Shown piece after piece: positions 17,335-26,055 of a DNA stretch of 64,000 nucleotides. A model generated the notes under the pieces. The model saw only the letters and a list, made by a program, of their open reading frames with translations. It did no database searches and was not told where the DNA came from. The first letter of the stretch is position 1. Each line of letters starts with the position of its first letter. The translations under genes were made by a program, and so were the position numbers. Source of the DNA: a bacterium (GTDB taxonomy: Bacteria > Gemmatimonadota > Glassbacteria > GWA2-58-10); NCBI GenBank assembly GCA_021372515.1, contig JAJFUG010000073.1, positions 25,908 through 89,907 of the forward strand, in the 5' to 3' direction.

Positions 17335-18780
17335 TCAGAATATCGACTGCGCCCCGCCCGAGGACCGCAGCGTGAGCAGCGGCGGGATATCGGTTTCCCG
17401 GTAGCGGCGGTAGGCCTCCGGGTAGGTCTGGATCGCGTCTTCGAAATAGCGCCGGCGCACCTCGTCCAGGAAACTTTCCAGACGGTCATCCGGCACCAGG
17501 CTCACCGTGCAGCCGCCGAACCCGGCCCCGGTGATACGGCTGCCAGCCGCCCCGGCCTCCAAGGCGATCGCCACCAGGTCATCGATCGCCGGGTGGCTCA
17601 CCTCGTAGTTGTGGCGGCAGCTCAGGTAGGAGCCGTTCATGAACTCGCCCATCCGTCCACCGCCGCCCGAGCGGATATCGGCCAGCGCCTGGTCCACCCG
17701 CGCCGACTCGCTCACCACGTGACGGGTGCGGGCCAGGAGCTTGAAACCCTCCGCCGGCCCGGAAATGTGCTCACCGTTGACCGTGGTGCAGAACCGCTGG
17801 TTGAAATCATCCAGCGAGATGCCCAGCGCCTCCGCCAGCTCGGTCTTGGTGTAGCCGTGCCATTTCATGTGCTGCTTGCAGGCGGCCAGCATCCGGTCGC
17901 GGCCCAGGTGGAAATAGATGTCGCCCAGGCGGGGGTATTTGTGCGGGTCGAGCTCCAGGCGCTTGACCAGAAGGGCTGTGGCCATGCGGCAGACCGCATG
18001 GCGGGTGTTGTACTGCAAGCGGGCGTTCTGGCTCTTGGACGCCACCACCATCGAGTTGGCCACCACCACGGTGAAACCCTCGGGCAGGAACACCGGCTCG
18101 GCGCGCAGCGGGTAGAAATCGATCTTCAGCGCCTTGTCCCGCTCGGCCAGCAGCGAGGCGGCCTGGTCCATCCCGCCACCCTCGGTGCCCACGTACCATT
18201 CGGCATCCGCCAGGCGGTCGGCCAGCTCGCGGCGCTCTACCTGACGGCCTGCCGATTGCAACAGGGACAGAGCCGCCCCCACCACCAGGGCCGAACTGCT
18301 GGAAAGGCCCGCGCTCACCGGCACGGTGCCGTAGAAGCAGGCGTTCATCCCGCGCAGCCCGTCCGCTGACCCGAAATGGTCGATCAGCCCCTGGGCCGAG
18401 GCCTTCACGTAGTTACCCCAGTCGCCGGTCTCGAAATGCGGAATTTTCTTTTCGAGCTGGAACACCCGGTCCGGGAAATCCGGGTTGACCGCCTTGACCA
18501 CCGCGTCCTGGCGCGGCGCGAATGCCACCAGCATGTCGTAGTCGATGGCCATCGGCAGCACGGGAAGTCCATTGTAGTCGGTGTGCTCCCCGATCAGGTT
18601 CACCCGGCCCGGAGCACGCAGCACCGACACCTCCGGCTCGTCCGGGAAACGCTCGGAGAAAGTCTCCAGAAGGTGGATCAGGCGGTCGGTCGTATCCAGC
18701 GAGTAAATCTTTTCAAGCTGGCTGTTCAAACGGCTGTCACGCCGCCGCAGCCCCTGAAGCAGTGTGTCGATAAGGATCAT
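17335..18780 (-). CDS. galactokinase-family sugar kinase (GALK2-like)
   Basis: This GHMP-fold kinase of 481 residues phosphorylates C1 of galactose or N-acetylgalactosamine. It carries the galactokinase signature GRVNLIGEHTDYNG (residues about 58-71), the GHMP phosphate loop PVSAGLSSSSALVVG and the C-terminal ITGAGFGGCTVSLVP. It is about 90 residues longer than GalK of E. coli. Stretches such as GGMDQAASLLAE and the region after GGCTVS look more like animal GALK2 (GalNAc kinase) than bacterial GalK, as judged from memory. The start at 18780 (MILIDTLL) has a GGGGACGG upstream. The frame extends to 18843. It heads the operon with the nitroreductase and symporter. Confidence 0.85.
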   Translation of the reverse strand: MILIDTLLQGLRRRDSRLNSQLEKIYSLDTTDRLIHLLETFSERFPDEPEVSVLRAPGRVNLIGEHTDYNGLPVLPMAIDYDMLVAFAPRQDAVVKAVNPDFPDRVFQLEKKIPHFETGDWGNYVKASAQGLIDHFGSADGLRGMNACFYGTVPVSAGLSSSSALVVGAALSLLQSAGRQVERRELADRLADAEWYVGTEGGGMDQAASLLAERDKALKIDFYPLRAEPVFLPEGFTVVVANSMVVASKSQNARLQYNTRHAVCRMATALLVKRLELDPHKYPRLGDIYFHLGRDRMLAACKQHMKWHGYTKTELAEALGISLDDFNQRFCTTVNGEHISGPAEGFKLLARTRHVVSESARVDQALADIRSGGGGRMGEFMNGSYLSCRHNYEVSHPAIDDLVAIALEAGAAGSRITGAGFGGCTVSLVPDDRLESFLDEVRRRYFEDAIQTYPEAYRRYRETDIPPLLTLRSSGGAQSIF

Positions 18781-19124
18781 TTGCCCGTCCCCGAGAGTAT
18801 AATTGTCACCACCCACGACAAGCTGGCATTTGTAATTTGCCAAACAGTAATTTTAAACCTGCGGCGCTCAGGCGCAAGTAAATAGGAGAATCGGAACACG
18901 GGTGGGACAATTCGTGTAATTCCTGAAAACCTTTTCTTGCGTGTAGCACATAAAAGTGAAATATTATTACCTCCCTTTTGATGCAACATGCAAATCGAAT
19001 GACCGTTAGGTTATATGGTATCTTGCGGACCACGGCGCCCGGGTGCGTGCAACAATCCGCGCTCAATTGCCGGGAGCGGCAATTTGATGTCCCCCAATCC
19101 TGCAGGTAGCAGAGGAGAGGTCTG
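18781..19124. other. 344-bp divergent intergenic region
   Basis: This AT-richer spacer lies between the divergently transcribed kinase and Rrf2 genes and must hold both promoters. A TATACT box is visible on the minus strand about 25 bp upstream of the kinase start, but I find no well-spaced -35 partner. I see no ORF or RNA gene that I can support. Confidence 0.4.
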
Positions 19125-19616
19125 ATGCATTTCAGCGCCCAGGAGGAATACGGTCTGCGCTGCGTGCTGCAGCTCGCCCGCCGTCACGGTGATGAGGCCC
19201 TGACCGCCCGGGAGATAAGCGAGAACGAATTAATCAGCCTCGATTACGTGCACAAGCTGCTCGGTATCCTTAAGCGCAAGGGCCTGATCGAGAGCACGCG
19301 TGGGATTAAGGGCGGGTTCCGCCTGAAAAAGCCGCCCGAGGAAATCACGGTCTGCCAGGTCCTGAAAATGCTTTCCAGCGAGATCAACGCGGACGGGCAC
19401 TGTGCGAAGTTCGACCGTGAGAAGAGCCCCTGTCCGCGCGGCGGCGACTGCGAGATCAGGCTGTTCTGGGATATCGTGTTCCAGTTCTGCGAGGAATACG
19501 GCAAGCGGATCACCGTCCAGAACCTTATCGACCGCAAGGTGCCGAATGTGAGCACCGAGTTCAAACGCTGCTCCGAGAACCGGTGTGAGAGCTCTGCGCA
19601 GGCGGCGGGAAACTGA
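19125..19616 (+). CDS. Rrf2-family transcriptional regulator (Fe-S type)
   Basis: The 163-residue protein has the Rrf2/IscR winged-helix domain (residues 1-85, with FSAQEEYGLRCVLQLAR and the wing GIKGGFRL) followed by three cysteines, C93, C103 and C109, in the position where IscR and NsrR bind an iron-sulfur cluster. It probably senses Fe-S status, redox or nitric oxide and represses or activates genes nearby or its own promoter. The 10-residue spacing between the first two Cys is longer than in IscR. A GAGGAGAGG site precedes the ATG. It is monocistronic, with its own terminator. Confidence 0.88.
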   Translation: MHFSAQEEYGLRCVLQLARRHGDEALTAREISENELISLDYVHKLLGILKRKGLIESTRGIKGGFRLKKPPEEITVCQVLKMLSSEINADGHCAKFDREKSPCPRGGDCEIRLFWDIVFQFCEEYGKRITVQNLIDRKVPNVSTEFKRCSENRCESSAQAAGN

Positions 19617-19649
19617 AAAAGCATTTTTTGTGCTAAAGGGAAAAAGAGA

Positions 19650-19677
19650 GGGGCCGACCGGAAGGTCGGCCCCTTTT
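19650..19677. terminator. bidirectional terminator
   Basis: GGGGCCGACC and GGTCGGCCCC form a perfect 10-bp stem with a 4-nt loop followed by TTTT on the plus strand. On the minus strand a CTCTCTTTTT tract follows. It serves the Rrf2 gene and the convergent hydrolase gene. Confidence 0.8.
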
Positions 19678-19703
19678 CTGTTCTGGCGACCGCTGCTGAA
19701 CTG

Positions 19704-21923
19704 TTATTTGCCGTTCAGCAGCGTGGCGCAGGCCTGGGCCAGCCGCACTCCGGCCGGTCGCTCGGCCACCGCGGGCATCCCGGCGGCTCCCAGCAGACGG
19801 TAGCAGGCGGCGGCCTGGGTGAAACCGGCGCGCGCGCTGTCCGGCGGCACCGGGTGGCCCATCGCATCGGCCGGGCCCACCAGCATCAGCGGACGCGGGG
19901 CCAGCGCCGCAGCCAGCAGCGGAAGGTCATACTCGCGGTAGACTCCAAGGACCACGTTGTCCAGTTGCTGACGGTGCAGGTGCGAGTTCAGCATCGACTC
20001 CCACGAAACCAGGCCGCCGTCCAGCACCACGGCCTCGATCCTCTCATCCAGCACCGCGGCGTGAAGCAGCGGAATGCAGCCCGAGCCGCGTCCCACCGCC
20101 ACCACCCGCGCGGCCTTGGTCTTCTCCCAGCCGGTCAGCACATCCACCGCCCGGACCAGATCCAGGGCGCGCATGCCCACCAGCGGCTTTTTCACCTGCA
20201 GGCCCATCAGGGCGATCTGCCAGTCGCGCGCGAACCACTGGGCGAACGTGTCGTTGACCTCGATGTACCCCCGCGCCAGCTCACCCTTGCCGCGCACGTC
20301 CGGCGCCAGCACGATGTGCCCGGCGGCCACCAGGGCCGCGATCTCGCTGGCGGCGTCATAGGCCTTGTTCTCATCCGCGGCGTAGAGCACCGCCGGCCCC
20401 GTGGCCTCGCCCGAGGCCGGCCGGAACAGCAGGGCCGGGATCGTGATCCCCGGCTCGCTGCAGTAGGTGAGCATCTCCACTTTCATCCCGCCCTGGTCCA
20501 GGCTGCCGCGGTACTGGATATCCAGAGGGTTGTCGGCTTTCTGGAACGCGGTTGCCCGGCGCACCCGGGCCAGTATGTCCTCGCGGAAAGCCGGGAACGC
20601 CCCGGCCGTGGCGGGAATTACCGCCTTGTAGCGTACTGTGCGTGCATATTGGGCGTTGAGCTGGTCGATGGTGCGGCTGTCCGGGTAGCTGGTCATCACC
20701 TGGCCGGTGGGAGTCACCTGCAGGGTGCGGTCCAGCTCCACCGTGATCGGCGGCTCAGGGTCCGGCGCGTCCGGCCCGCCCTTGAAACGGTTGTTCAGGA
20801 AGCCGTACAGCTGCTCGCGCATCGGCTGCCAGTAGCCGTGGCCGCTGTCGTACTCCACCTTGCGCAGGTTGTCCCCGGCCCCCAGGATACCGTAGATGCG
20901 GCTGGCTTTCTCATAGGTGTGGCGCGCCCCGACGATGCTGAAGAAGTCCTGGATCGCCAGGTTCATCTGGTAGGGCCGCGGGGCGAACGGCAGGATGTAG
21001 TCCACGAAATCCAGGCCCGAGCCGACAAAGGGCAGCATGTTCTGCTCGGCGTCCTGCGGTCCCAGAGTGGTCCAGAGCTGCTCCCAGGAGTTCAGGTAGC
21101 AGTTGGGGATGCAGGCGGCCAGGCGGTCGTCCAGGGCGCCCAGGTAGGCGCTCTGCATCCCGCCACCCGAGTTGCCGGTCACGGCCACGCGCCTGGGGTC
21201 CACCTCGGGACGGCCTATCAGGTAGTCCAGGGCGCGTATCTCGTCCCAGACAAAGTAATTGGCCGCGTTGGAGCCGGTCAGCAGGCACTGGATGCCGGCC
21301 ATGGTGTGCTCGGGCGTGGTGCCCTGGACCAGGCTTTCGCCCAGGTCCTGGTTCCAGTACATGAAACGCTCGCCCTGGCCCGGCGGGTCGAAGGTGAACA
21401 CCACGTAACCCTTGCGCGCCAGTCCGATCCAGATGTGCTGGTAGGTCTCGCCGGCCTTGCCGTTGAGCGTGTGCCCGTTGACCCCCAGCACGGCCGGGAA
21501 AGGCTTGGCCCCCACCGTGGGAATGTAGAGGTTGCCGGTGACATAGAAGCCCGGGCGGCTCTGGAACAGCACGTTTTCCACCCGGTAGCCCTCGCGCTCG
21601 AACGAGCCGGTGGTGCGGGCCTTGAGCTCGGTGCGCTCCGGGAACGGCCCCAGGCAGTCCATGATCCGCTCGCGCACCAGGGCCTTGCGGGCGGCGATGT
21701 CCTCCGGGGTGACAAGGGCCTGTATCTCACGGTCCTGCTGCTCCAGGCAGCCCCGGGCGATGACGGTCAGATACTCGTAAAGCTGGCGGCACATCAGGTC
21801 GTCCTCGTACGGCATCTGCGAGCGGAAAACACGCAGCTCCTGGGCGGTCGCTGCTCCGTTAATCGCGAAAACCGTCAGGAGCGCGGCCAGAGCTGTCAGT
21901 GCGATGGATCGGGGGAATCTCAT
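19704..21923 (-). CDS. secreted tandem alpha/beta-hydrolase (acetyl-xylan-esterase/peptidase-like)
   Basis: The 739-residue protein has a signal peptide ending in ATAQ (about residues 1-28) and two alpha/beta-hydrolase folds. In the first, the nucleophile serine lies in VTGNSGGGMQ near residue 250, in a context like acetyl xylan esterase/prolyl-oligopeptidase-type hydrolases. The second, from about residue 480, has a nucleophile-elbow-like VGRGSGC near residue 611 and may be degenerate. It probably de-esterifies or cleaves carbohydrate-linked groups outside the cytoplasm. The ATG at 21923 has GGGAGG upstream and starts the signal peptide. The frame runs on to 22037 without one. It follows the lipoprotein gene by 110 bp. 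Confidence 0.78.
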   Translation of the reverse strand: MRFPRSIALTALAALLTVFAINGAATAQELRVFRSQMPYEDDLMCRQLYEYLTVIARGCLEQQDREIQALVTPEDIAARKALVRERIMDCLGPFPERTELKARTTGSFEREGYRVENVLFQSRPGFYVTGNLYIPTVGAKPFPAVLGVNGHTLNGKAGETYQHIWIGLARKGYVVFTFDPPGQGERFMYWNQDLGESLVQGTTPEHTMAGIQCLLTGSNAANYFVWDEIRALDYLIGRPEVDPRRVAVTGNSGGGMQSAYLGALDDRLAACIPNCYLNSWEQLWTTLGPQDAEQNMLPFVGSGLDFVDYILPFAPRPYQMNLAIQDFFSIVGARHTYEKASRIYGILGAGDNLRKVEYDSGHGYWQPMREQLYGFLNNRFKGGPDAPDPEPPITVELDRTLQVTPTGQVMTSYPDSRTIDQLNAQYARTVRYKAVIPATAGAFPAFREDILARVRRATAFQKADNPLDIQYRGSLDQGGMKVEMLTYCSEPGITIPALLFRPASGEATGPAVLYAADENKAYDAASEIAALVAAGHIVLAPDVRGKGELARGYIEVNDTFAQWFARDWQIALMGLQVKKPLVGMRALDLVRAVDVLTGWEKTKAARVVAVGRGSGCIPLLHAAVLDERIEAVVLDGGLVSWESMLNSHLHRQQLDNVVLGVYREYDLPLLAAALAPRPLMLVGPADAMGHPVPPDSARAGFTQAAACYRLLGAAGMPAVAERPAGVRLAQACATLLNGK

Positions 21924-22033
21924 CCGGGCCTCCCTCTGCGAAAAGGGTTGGGGGTGGAATTGTGCTGCGGTGGAAAGCGAGTCGTTCCGGTCACGGCCAG
22001 CCGCGCAGGGCTGACCGGAGGGCGCTGGGCGGC

Positions 22034-22633
22034 TCAATACCCGGGGTAGCTGCCGGTCAGGGTGCGGCTGCCGGTCACGGTCAGCTCGAACTCCTCGATC
22101 CGTCCGGCCACGGCCACGTGACGGGCGCTTACCAGGCTGGGTTCCAGCACGAACTGGAAGCCGATGAAAAAATCTTCGCGCAGCAGGTAGGTGTTGAGCC
22201 TCTGGTCCTCGCCGCTCATATCGAACATGGCGGGGATGATCTTGCGCTCGGCGATCTGCACCGCCTGCGGATCGTTGAACACATCCACCAGCGGGCTGAC
22301 GAAGATGCGCACCTCGACCGTGCCGGTGTAATTCTGCGGCTCCATTTGCATGCGCAGGTGCAGCACGGAGTGCGACAGCGAGGAGAAATCGTAGCCGCGC
22401 CGCACCAGGCTCATCTGGACAGGCTCGGTGCGGGTGGTGAACGAGAGGGTCCGGCTGGAGCCCAGGTCCTGGTTCAGCGGGATATCCTCCGGCACGGTGA
22501 ACCCCACGCTCTGATAGTTGAGCAGGCTGGCATACAGGCTGCCGGCCAGGTTGACTATCTCGACCGCCTCTTTCTCCTTGCAGGAGACGAGCGGAAGCAG
22601 CAACAGGGGCAGGAGGGCGATTATTCTTTTCAT
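22034..22633 (-). CDS. lipoprotein of unknown function
   Basis: This is a 199-residue protein with a classic lipoprotein signal: MKR, a Leu-rich core, and the lipobox LVSC with the lipidated cysteine at residue 18. The mature part is mostly beta strands and shows repeated Thr/Val alternation, suggesting a beta-sandwich. I recognise no family. It lies between secF and the tandem hydrolase, all on the minus strand. Confidence 0.75.
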   Translation of the reverse strand: MKRIIALLPLLLLPLVSCKEKEAVEIVNLAGSLYASLLNYQSVGFTVPEDIPLNQDLGSSRTLSFTTRTEPVQMSLVRRGYDFSSLSHSVLHLRMQMEPQNYTGTVEVRIFVSPLVDVFNDPQAVQIAERKIIPAMFDMSGEDQRLNTYLLREDFFIGFQFVLEPSLVSARHVAVAGRIEEFELTVTGSRTLTGSYPGY

Positions 22634-22707
22634 TTTTCCCGGTCTCCTTCGCCGGCTGAATTAGGCGGGGGGCCGCACTTTATTCGAAAGCACAGCGGAT
22701 AAAACAG

Positions 22708-22744
22708 CCCAGGGGCACGGCAACTCGCGCACCGTACCCCTGGG
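22708..22744. repeat. degenerate REP-like hairpin downstream of secDF
   Basis: CCCAGGGG, a mismatch, then ACGG pair with CCGT, a mismatch, then CCCCTGGG. The core GGGGCACGG matches the dispersed REP-like family, but the GTAG foot is lost. It may help end secDF transcripts, though no long T-run follows. Confidence 0.45.
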
Positions 22745-22776
22745 GAAAGACTGAACCGGACAACTCCTCAAGCCGC

Positions 22777-23862
22777 TCAGGCCTGGACTTTTTTACCCGC
22801 CAGCTCCTGTCCCTTGCCGAATTTCTCCTGCCAGTAGATCAGCACCGGGGCCGAGATGTAGATCGAGGAGTAGGTCCCCACGATGATGCCGATGGTCATG
22901 GCCAGGGCGAACGGGCGGATCACCTCGCCGCCGAAGAACAGCAGCACGATCACGGCCAGCAGCGTGGTGCCGGCCGTGATGATCGTGCGCGACAGGACAT
23001 GGTTGACGCAGTTGTTGATGATGGTGTCCATCGGCAGGTGCTTGCGCTCCTTGGGATATTCCTCGCGCACCCGGTCGAACAGCACGATCGTGTCGTTGAG
23101 CGAGTAGCCCACGATGGTCAGAAGCGCGGCGATGATGGTAAGGTCCACCTCGACGTTCATCAGGGTCAGCAGCCCGAGCGTGAAAAACACGTCGTGGATC
23201 AGGGCCGCGATGGCCCCGACCGCATATTTGAAATTGAATTTAACGCAAATATATGCCATTACCGCCAGCGAGCCGGCCATCAGCAGCAGGGTCAGGATGT
23301 CGGAGCTGAGGACCGCCTTGGCTTGACTGATCGACAGCACGATCAGCCCGAAGACCAGCGTGCCCAGCACTCCCAGGAAACTTTCGGCCTCGAAACGGAT
23401 CGAGATGTAGATGATGATGCCGATCCAGGAGAACAGCAGGGCCAGAAGGGCTTTCTCACGCAACTCGGTCCCGATCTTAGGCCCCACCAGGTCGTTCTGG
23501 TCCACGGTGTAGGTGTTGCCTTGGAAACGCTGGTCGAACTGCTGTTGGATCGGGGTCAGGTAGTCACGGGTGGTGTCGAGCACCTTCAGACGGACCAGCA
23601 CGTGGCGCTTGTCGCCGAAATGGGTCACCTCGTACGACTTCTCGCCCGCGGCGGCCAGGGCCTGGCGTACTTCCTCGGCGCTGACCTCCTGCTGGAATGA
23701 GAACGTTATGGCCGCGCCTCCGGTGAAATCGATCCCGTAGCGCGGGCCGCCGCGAAGGGCCAGGATCAGCATGGTCAGCACGATCACGGTCAGCGAGGCC
23801 CAGAGGGCGATCTTACGGAAGCCGATGAAATCGAAATTCGGGTTCTTGACGAGTTCAAGCAT
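22777..23862 (-). CDS. secF: protein translocase subunit SecF
   Basis: SecF (361 residues) works with SecD and YajC to complete protein export across the inner membrane using the proton gradient. It shows six membrane helices, the N-terminal periplasmic-domain motif GIDFTGG, and the RND-type helix-4 region TIVGYSLNDTIVLFDRVRE. The start is preceded by GGAG with a 9-base spacing. It follows secD by 54 bp on the same strand, the conserved order. Confidence 0.95.
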   Translation of the reverse strand: MLELVKNPNFDFIGFRKIALWASLTVIVLTMLILALRGGPRYGIDFTGGAAITFSFQQEVSAEEVRQALAAAGEKSYEVTHFGDKRHVLVRLKVLDTTRDYLTPIQQQFDQRFQGNTYTVDQNDLVGPKIGTELREKALLALLFSWIGIIIYISIRFEAESFLGVLGTLVFGLIVLSISQAKAVLSSDILTLLLMAGSLAVMAYICVKFNFKYAVGAIAALIHDVFFTLGLLTLMNVEVDLTIIAALLTIVGYSLNDTIVLFDRVREEYPKERKHLPMDTIINNCVNHVLSRTIITAGTTLLAVIVLLFFGGEVIRPFALAMTIGIIVGTYSSIYISAPVLIYWQEKFGKGQELAGKKVQA

Positions 23863-23916
23863 TGTTAAGGGCTCCTTTTATCGGTATCCACCCGGCCGCC
23901 TGAAGCGGCCGGCCTG

Positions 23917-25800
23917 TTATATCGAAATCGACTTGACACTCTTGCGTGCGGTCCAGAGGTCGAAAATCACGCGGGTAAAATACACGGCGGTAAACATGTT
24001 CGCCGCCAGACCGATGCTCAGAGTGACCGAGAAGCCCTTGATCGGGCCGGTCCCGAACTGGAATAGCACGATCGCGGTGATGAAAGTGGTCAGGTTGGAG
24101 TCGAGGATAGTCGAGAAGGCCCGCTCGTAACCCGTATCGATCGCCGCCCGCATCGATTTGCCGGTGCGCAGTTCCTCGCGGATGCGCTCGAAGATCAGCA
24201 CGTTGGCGTCCACCGCCATACCGATGGTCAGGATCAGGCCGGCGATGCCGGGCAGGGTGAGCGTGGCGTTGAACCCGGCCAGCACGGCCAGGATCATCAC
24301 CATGTTGAACACCAGGGCCAGGTTGGCCACCATCCCGCTGAACCGGTAGTAGACCAGCATGAACAGGGCCACTATTATCAGGGCCACGATAGCCGAGAAC
24401 TGGCCTTTCTGGATCGAGTCCGCGCCCAGCGAGGGACCCACGGTGCGGCTTTCGGCCAGGGTCAGCGGGGCGGGCAATGCGCCGGCGCGCAGCACGATCG
24501 ACAGGTCGCGCGCCTTGTCCATGGTCGGCACGCCGGTGATCTGGGCATGGCCGTCCGGAATGCGTGAGATGATCCGCGGGGCGAACTTGACTATGTTGTC
24601 CAGCACGATGGCCAGGTCACGCTGCAGGAAACGCTCGGTTATCACCTCGAAACTGTCGGCGCCGGCGCTGGTCAGTGTCATCAGCACCAGCGGCTTGTTG
24701 GCTGTCTCGACATCGTTGCCGCTGCCCAGGGTGGCGCTGGCGTCCGCCAGGAACTGGCCGGTCATCTCGGGCTTTTTCTTCATCAAGAAGATACGCTTGT
24801 ACTGGGTGCCGTCCGGCCCGACATAGTCGGTGGCGTCATCCCCCCACTCCACATCCAGGGTATCCGGCTCCGGGTCTTCGCCCGAACTCTTGTAGCGGGT
24901 GAAATCGATCGACCCGGCCACCTCGGCGTTCTGGACAGTCTGCCAGACCTGCGGCTTGGCCAGGTAGGCCTTGATCAGCGGGATGTTGTTGACCGGCACC
25001 AGGAGCTCGCCCTCGGGCTGCTGGCCGGCCCCGCGCATCGGGACCGAGGCGAACAAGTGGCTCACCGGGGCCTGGCGAGCATCTGCCGCGGCGGTCTCGC
25101 CGGGCAGGAGAGATTCGCTGCTCGTGTCCGCGGCCGCCGCCGAGCTGTCGGACTTGGCGGCCGTACTGTCGGGGGCCTGGGCGCTGGTGTCGGAGGAGGT
25201 GTTCTTGTTGAACAGGTCGCTCGGGTTGAAAGACTTGTCCTTCGCCTCCCCGACCGCAGGCTGAGCCTGACCGGCGGGGGTGCGGTCGGAGAGCACGTAC
25301 AGATTGTTCTCGCGCACCACCTCATCCGCCTGGCGCAACACCTGGAGGAACTCGGCCTGGGGCTTGACCAGCTTGAATTCGAGGTAGGCGCTCTGCTGGA
25401 CCAGGGCGCGGGCGCGGGAGGTGTCCACGATACCGGCCAGCTCCACCACGATCCGCTCATCCCCGGCTTTCTGGATCAGCGGCTCGCTCACGCCGAACTG
25501 GTCCACGCGGGTGCGGATGATTTCCAGGGCCCGGTCGATTGCGTCCTTGGCCTCGCTCCCGTTCATGTTGATCTTGCTTTTGTCCAGCTCCAGCACCATG
25601 TGCATGCCGCCCTGCAGGTCCAGCCCCAGCTTGATGCTGCGTTTCTCGAGATCCTCGAGGCGCTGTGGGTCGGACAGGGCCATCATCTCCTTTTTCTGCG
25701 GGGAGAGGCTGATCAGGTAGATAGTCGGGTACAGATAGTAAAGCGTGCCGATCAGGATAGCCAGGACCACGATCAGCCTGAAACGTATATTTTTAGTCAT
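23917..25800 (-). CDS. secD: protein translocase subunit SecD
   Basis: SecD (627 residues) pairs with SecF in the Sec export machinery. The first helix lies at residues 7-28, then GLDLQGGMHMVLELD, the large periplasmic P1 domain, and five further helices with AGLILTIGMAVDANVLIFERIREEL. An unusual low-complexity Ser/Ala/Asp linker (about residues 180-245) interrupts the periplasmic domain. P1-base and P1-head motifs on either side are intact. GGGAG lies 8 bases before the ATG. Confidence 0.95.
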   Translation of the reverse strand: MTKNIRFRLIVVLAILIGTLYYLYPTIYLISLSPQKKEMMALSDPQRLEDLEKRSIKLGLDLQGGMHMVLELDKSKINMNGSEAKDAIDRALEIIRTRVDQFGVSEPLIQKAGDERIVVELAGIVDTSRARALVQQSAYLEFKLVKPQAEFLQVLRQADEVVRENNLYVLSDRTPAGQAQPAVGEAKDKSFNPSDLFNKNTSSDTSAQAPDSTAAKSDSSAAAADTSSESLLPGETAAADARQAPVSHLFASVPMRGAGQQPEGELLVPVNNIPLIKAYLAKPQVWQTVQNAEVAGSIDFTRYKSSGEDPEPDTLDVEWGDDATDYVGPDGTQYKRIFLMKKKPEMTGQFLADASATLGSGNDVETANKPLVLMTLTSAGADSFEVITERFLQRDLAIVLDNIVKFAPRIISRIPDGHAQITGVPTMDKARDLSIVLRAGALPAPLTLAESRTVGPSLGADSIQKGQFSAIVALIIVALFMLVYYRFSGMVANLALVFNMVMILAVLAGFNATLTLPGIAGLILTIGMAVDANVLIFERIREELRTGKSMRAAIDTGYERAFSTILDSNLTTFITAIVLFQFGTGPIKGFSVTLSIGLAANMFTAVYFTRVIFDLWTARKSVKSISI

Positions 25801-25936
25801 CAGCCAGTGCTCCCAAACAGGTCAACGGTGCTTGGATCGGATGGTTATCTATTAAGCCGGGGTTTTCCGGCGGCCAATTTTCGAGTCTGCTCCCGGAAGG
25901 AACGTTAAACTAAAAAGATAGAAATTCAGGCGGGTC

Positions 25937-25964
25937 TTGTCAATATAAAAAAGGCCCGTATATT
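25937..25964 (+). promoter_or_regulatory. promoter of the ParB-like/radical SAM pair
   Basis: TTGTCA at 25937-25942 and TATATT at 25959-25964 are separated by 16 bp in an AT-rich stretch. They predict a 5' leader of about 85 nt before the ATG at 26056. Confidence 0.45.
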
Positions 25965-25981
25965 AAGGCCATACGGCCTTA
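25964..25981 (+). promoter_or_regulatory. perfect 7-bp palindrome at the predicted transcription start
   Basis: TAAGGCC, a 4-nt loop ATAC and GGCCTTA form a perfect inverted repeat immediately after the -10 box. It could be an operator or a 5'-end hairpin that protects the mRNA. Confidence 0.4.
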
Positions 25982-26055
25982 TGGTTGCTCAATCTACCAA
26001 CAATCGGACCATTCTGCAACAGGGAAGGCCGGGTTTGTCTGGGGAGGACAGGTCG

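Noticed and set aside
19854-22049. 731-residue plus-strand frame opposite the tandem hydrolase
   Set aside because: It is antisense to a signal-peptide-bearing hydrolase with intact motifs and shows no family of its own.
25073-25264. Possible frameshift in SecD at the low-complexity region
   Set aside because: The frame is continuous through it and both flanking periplasmic motifs and the membrane domain are intact, so it is an insertion and not an error.
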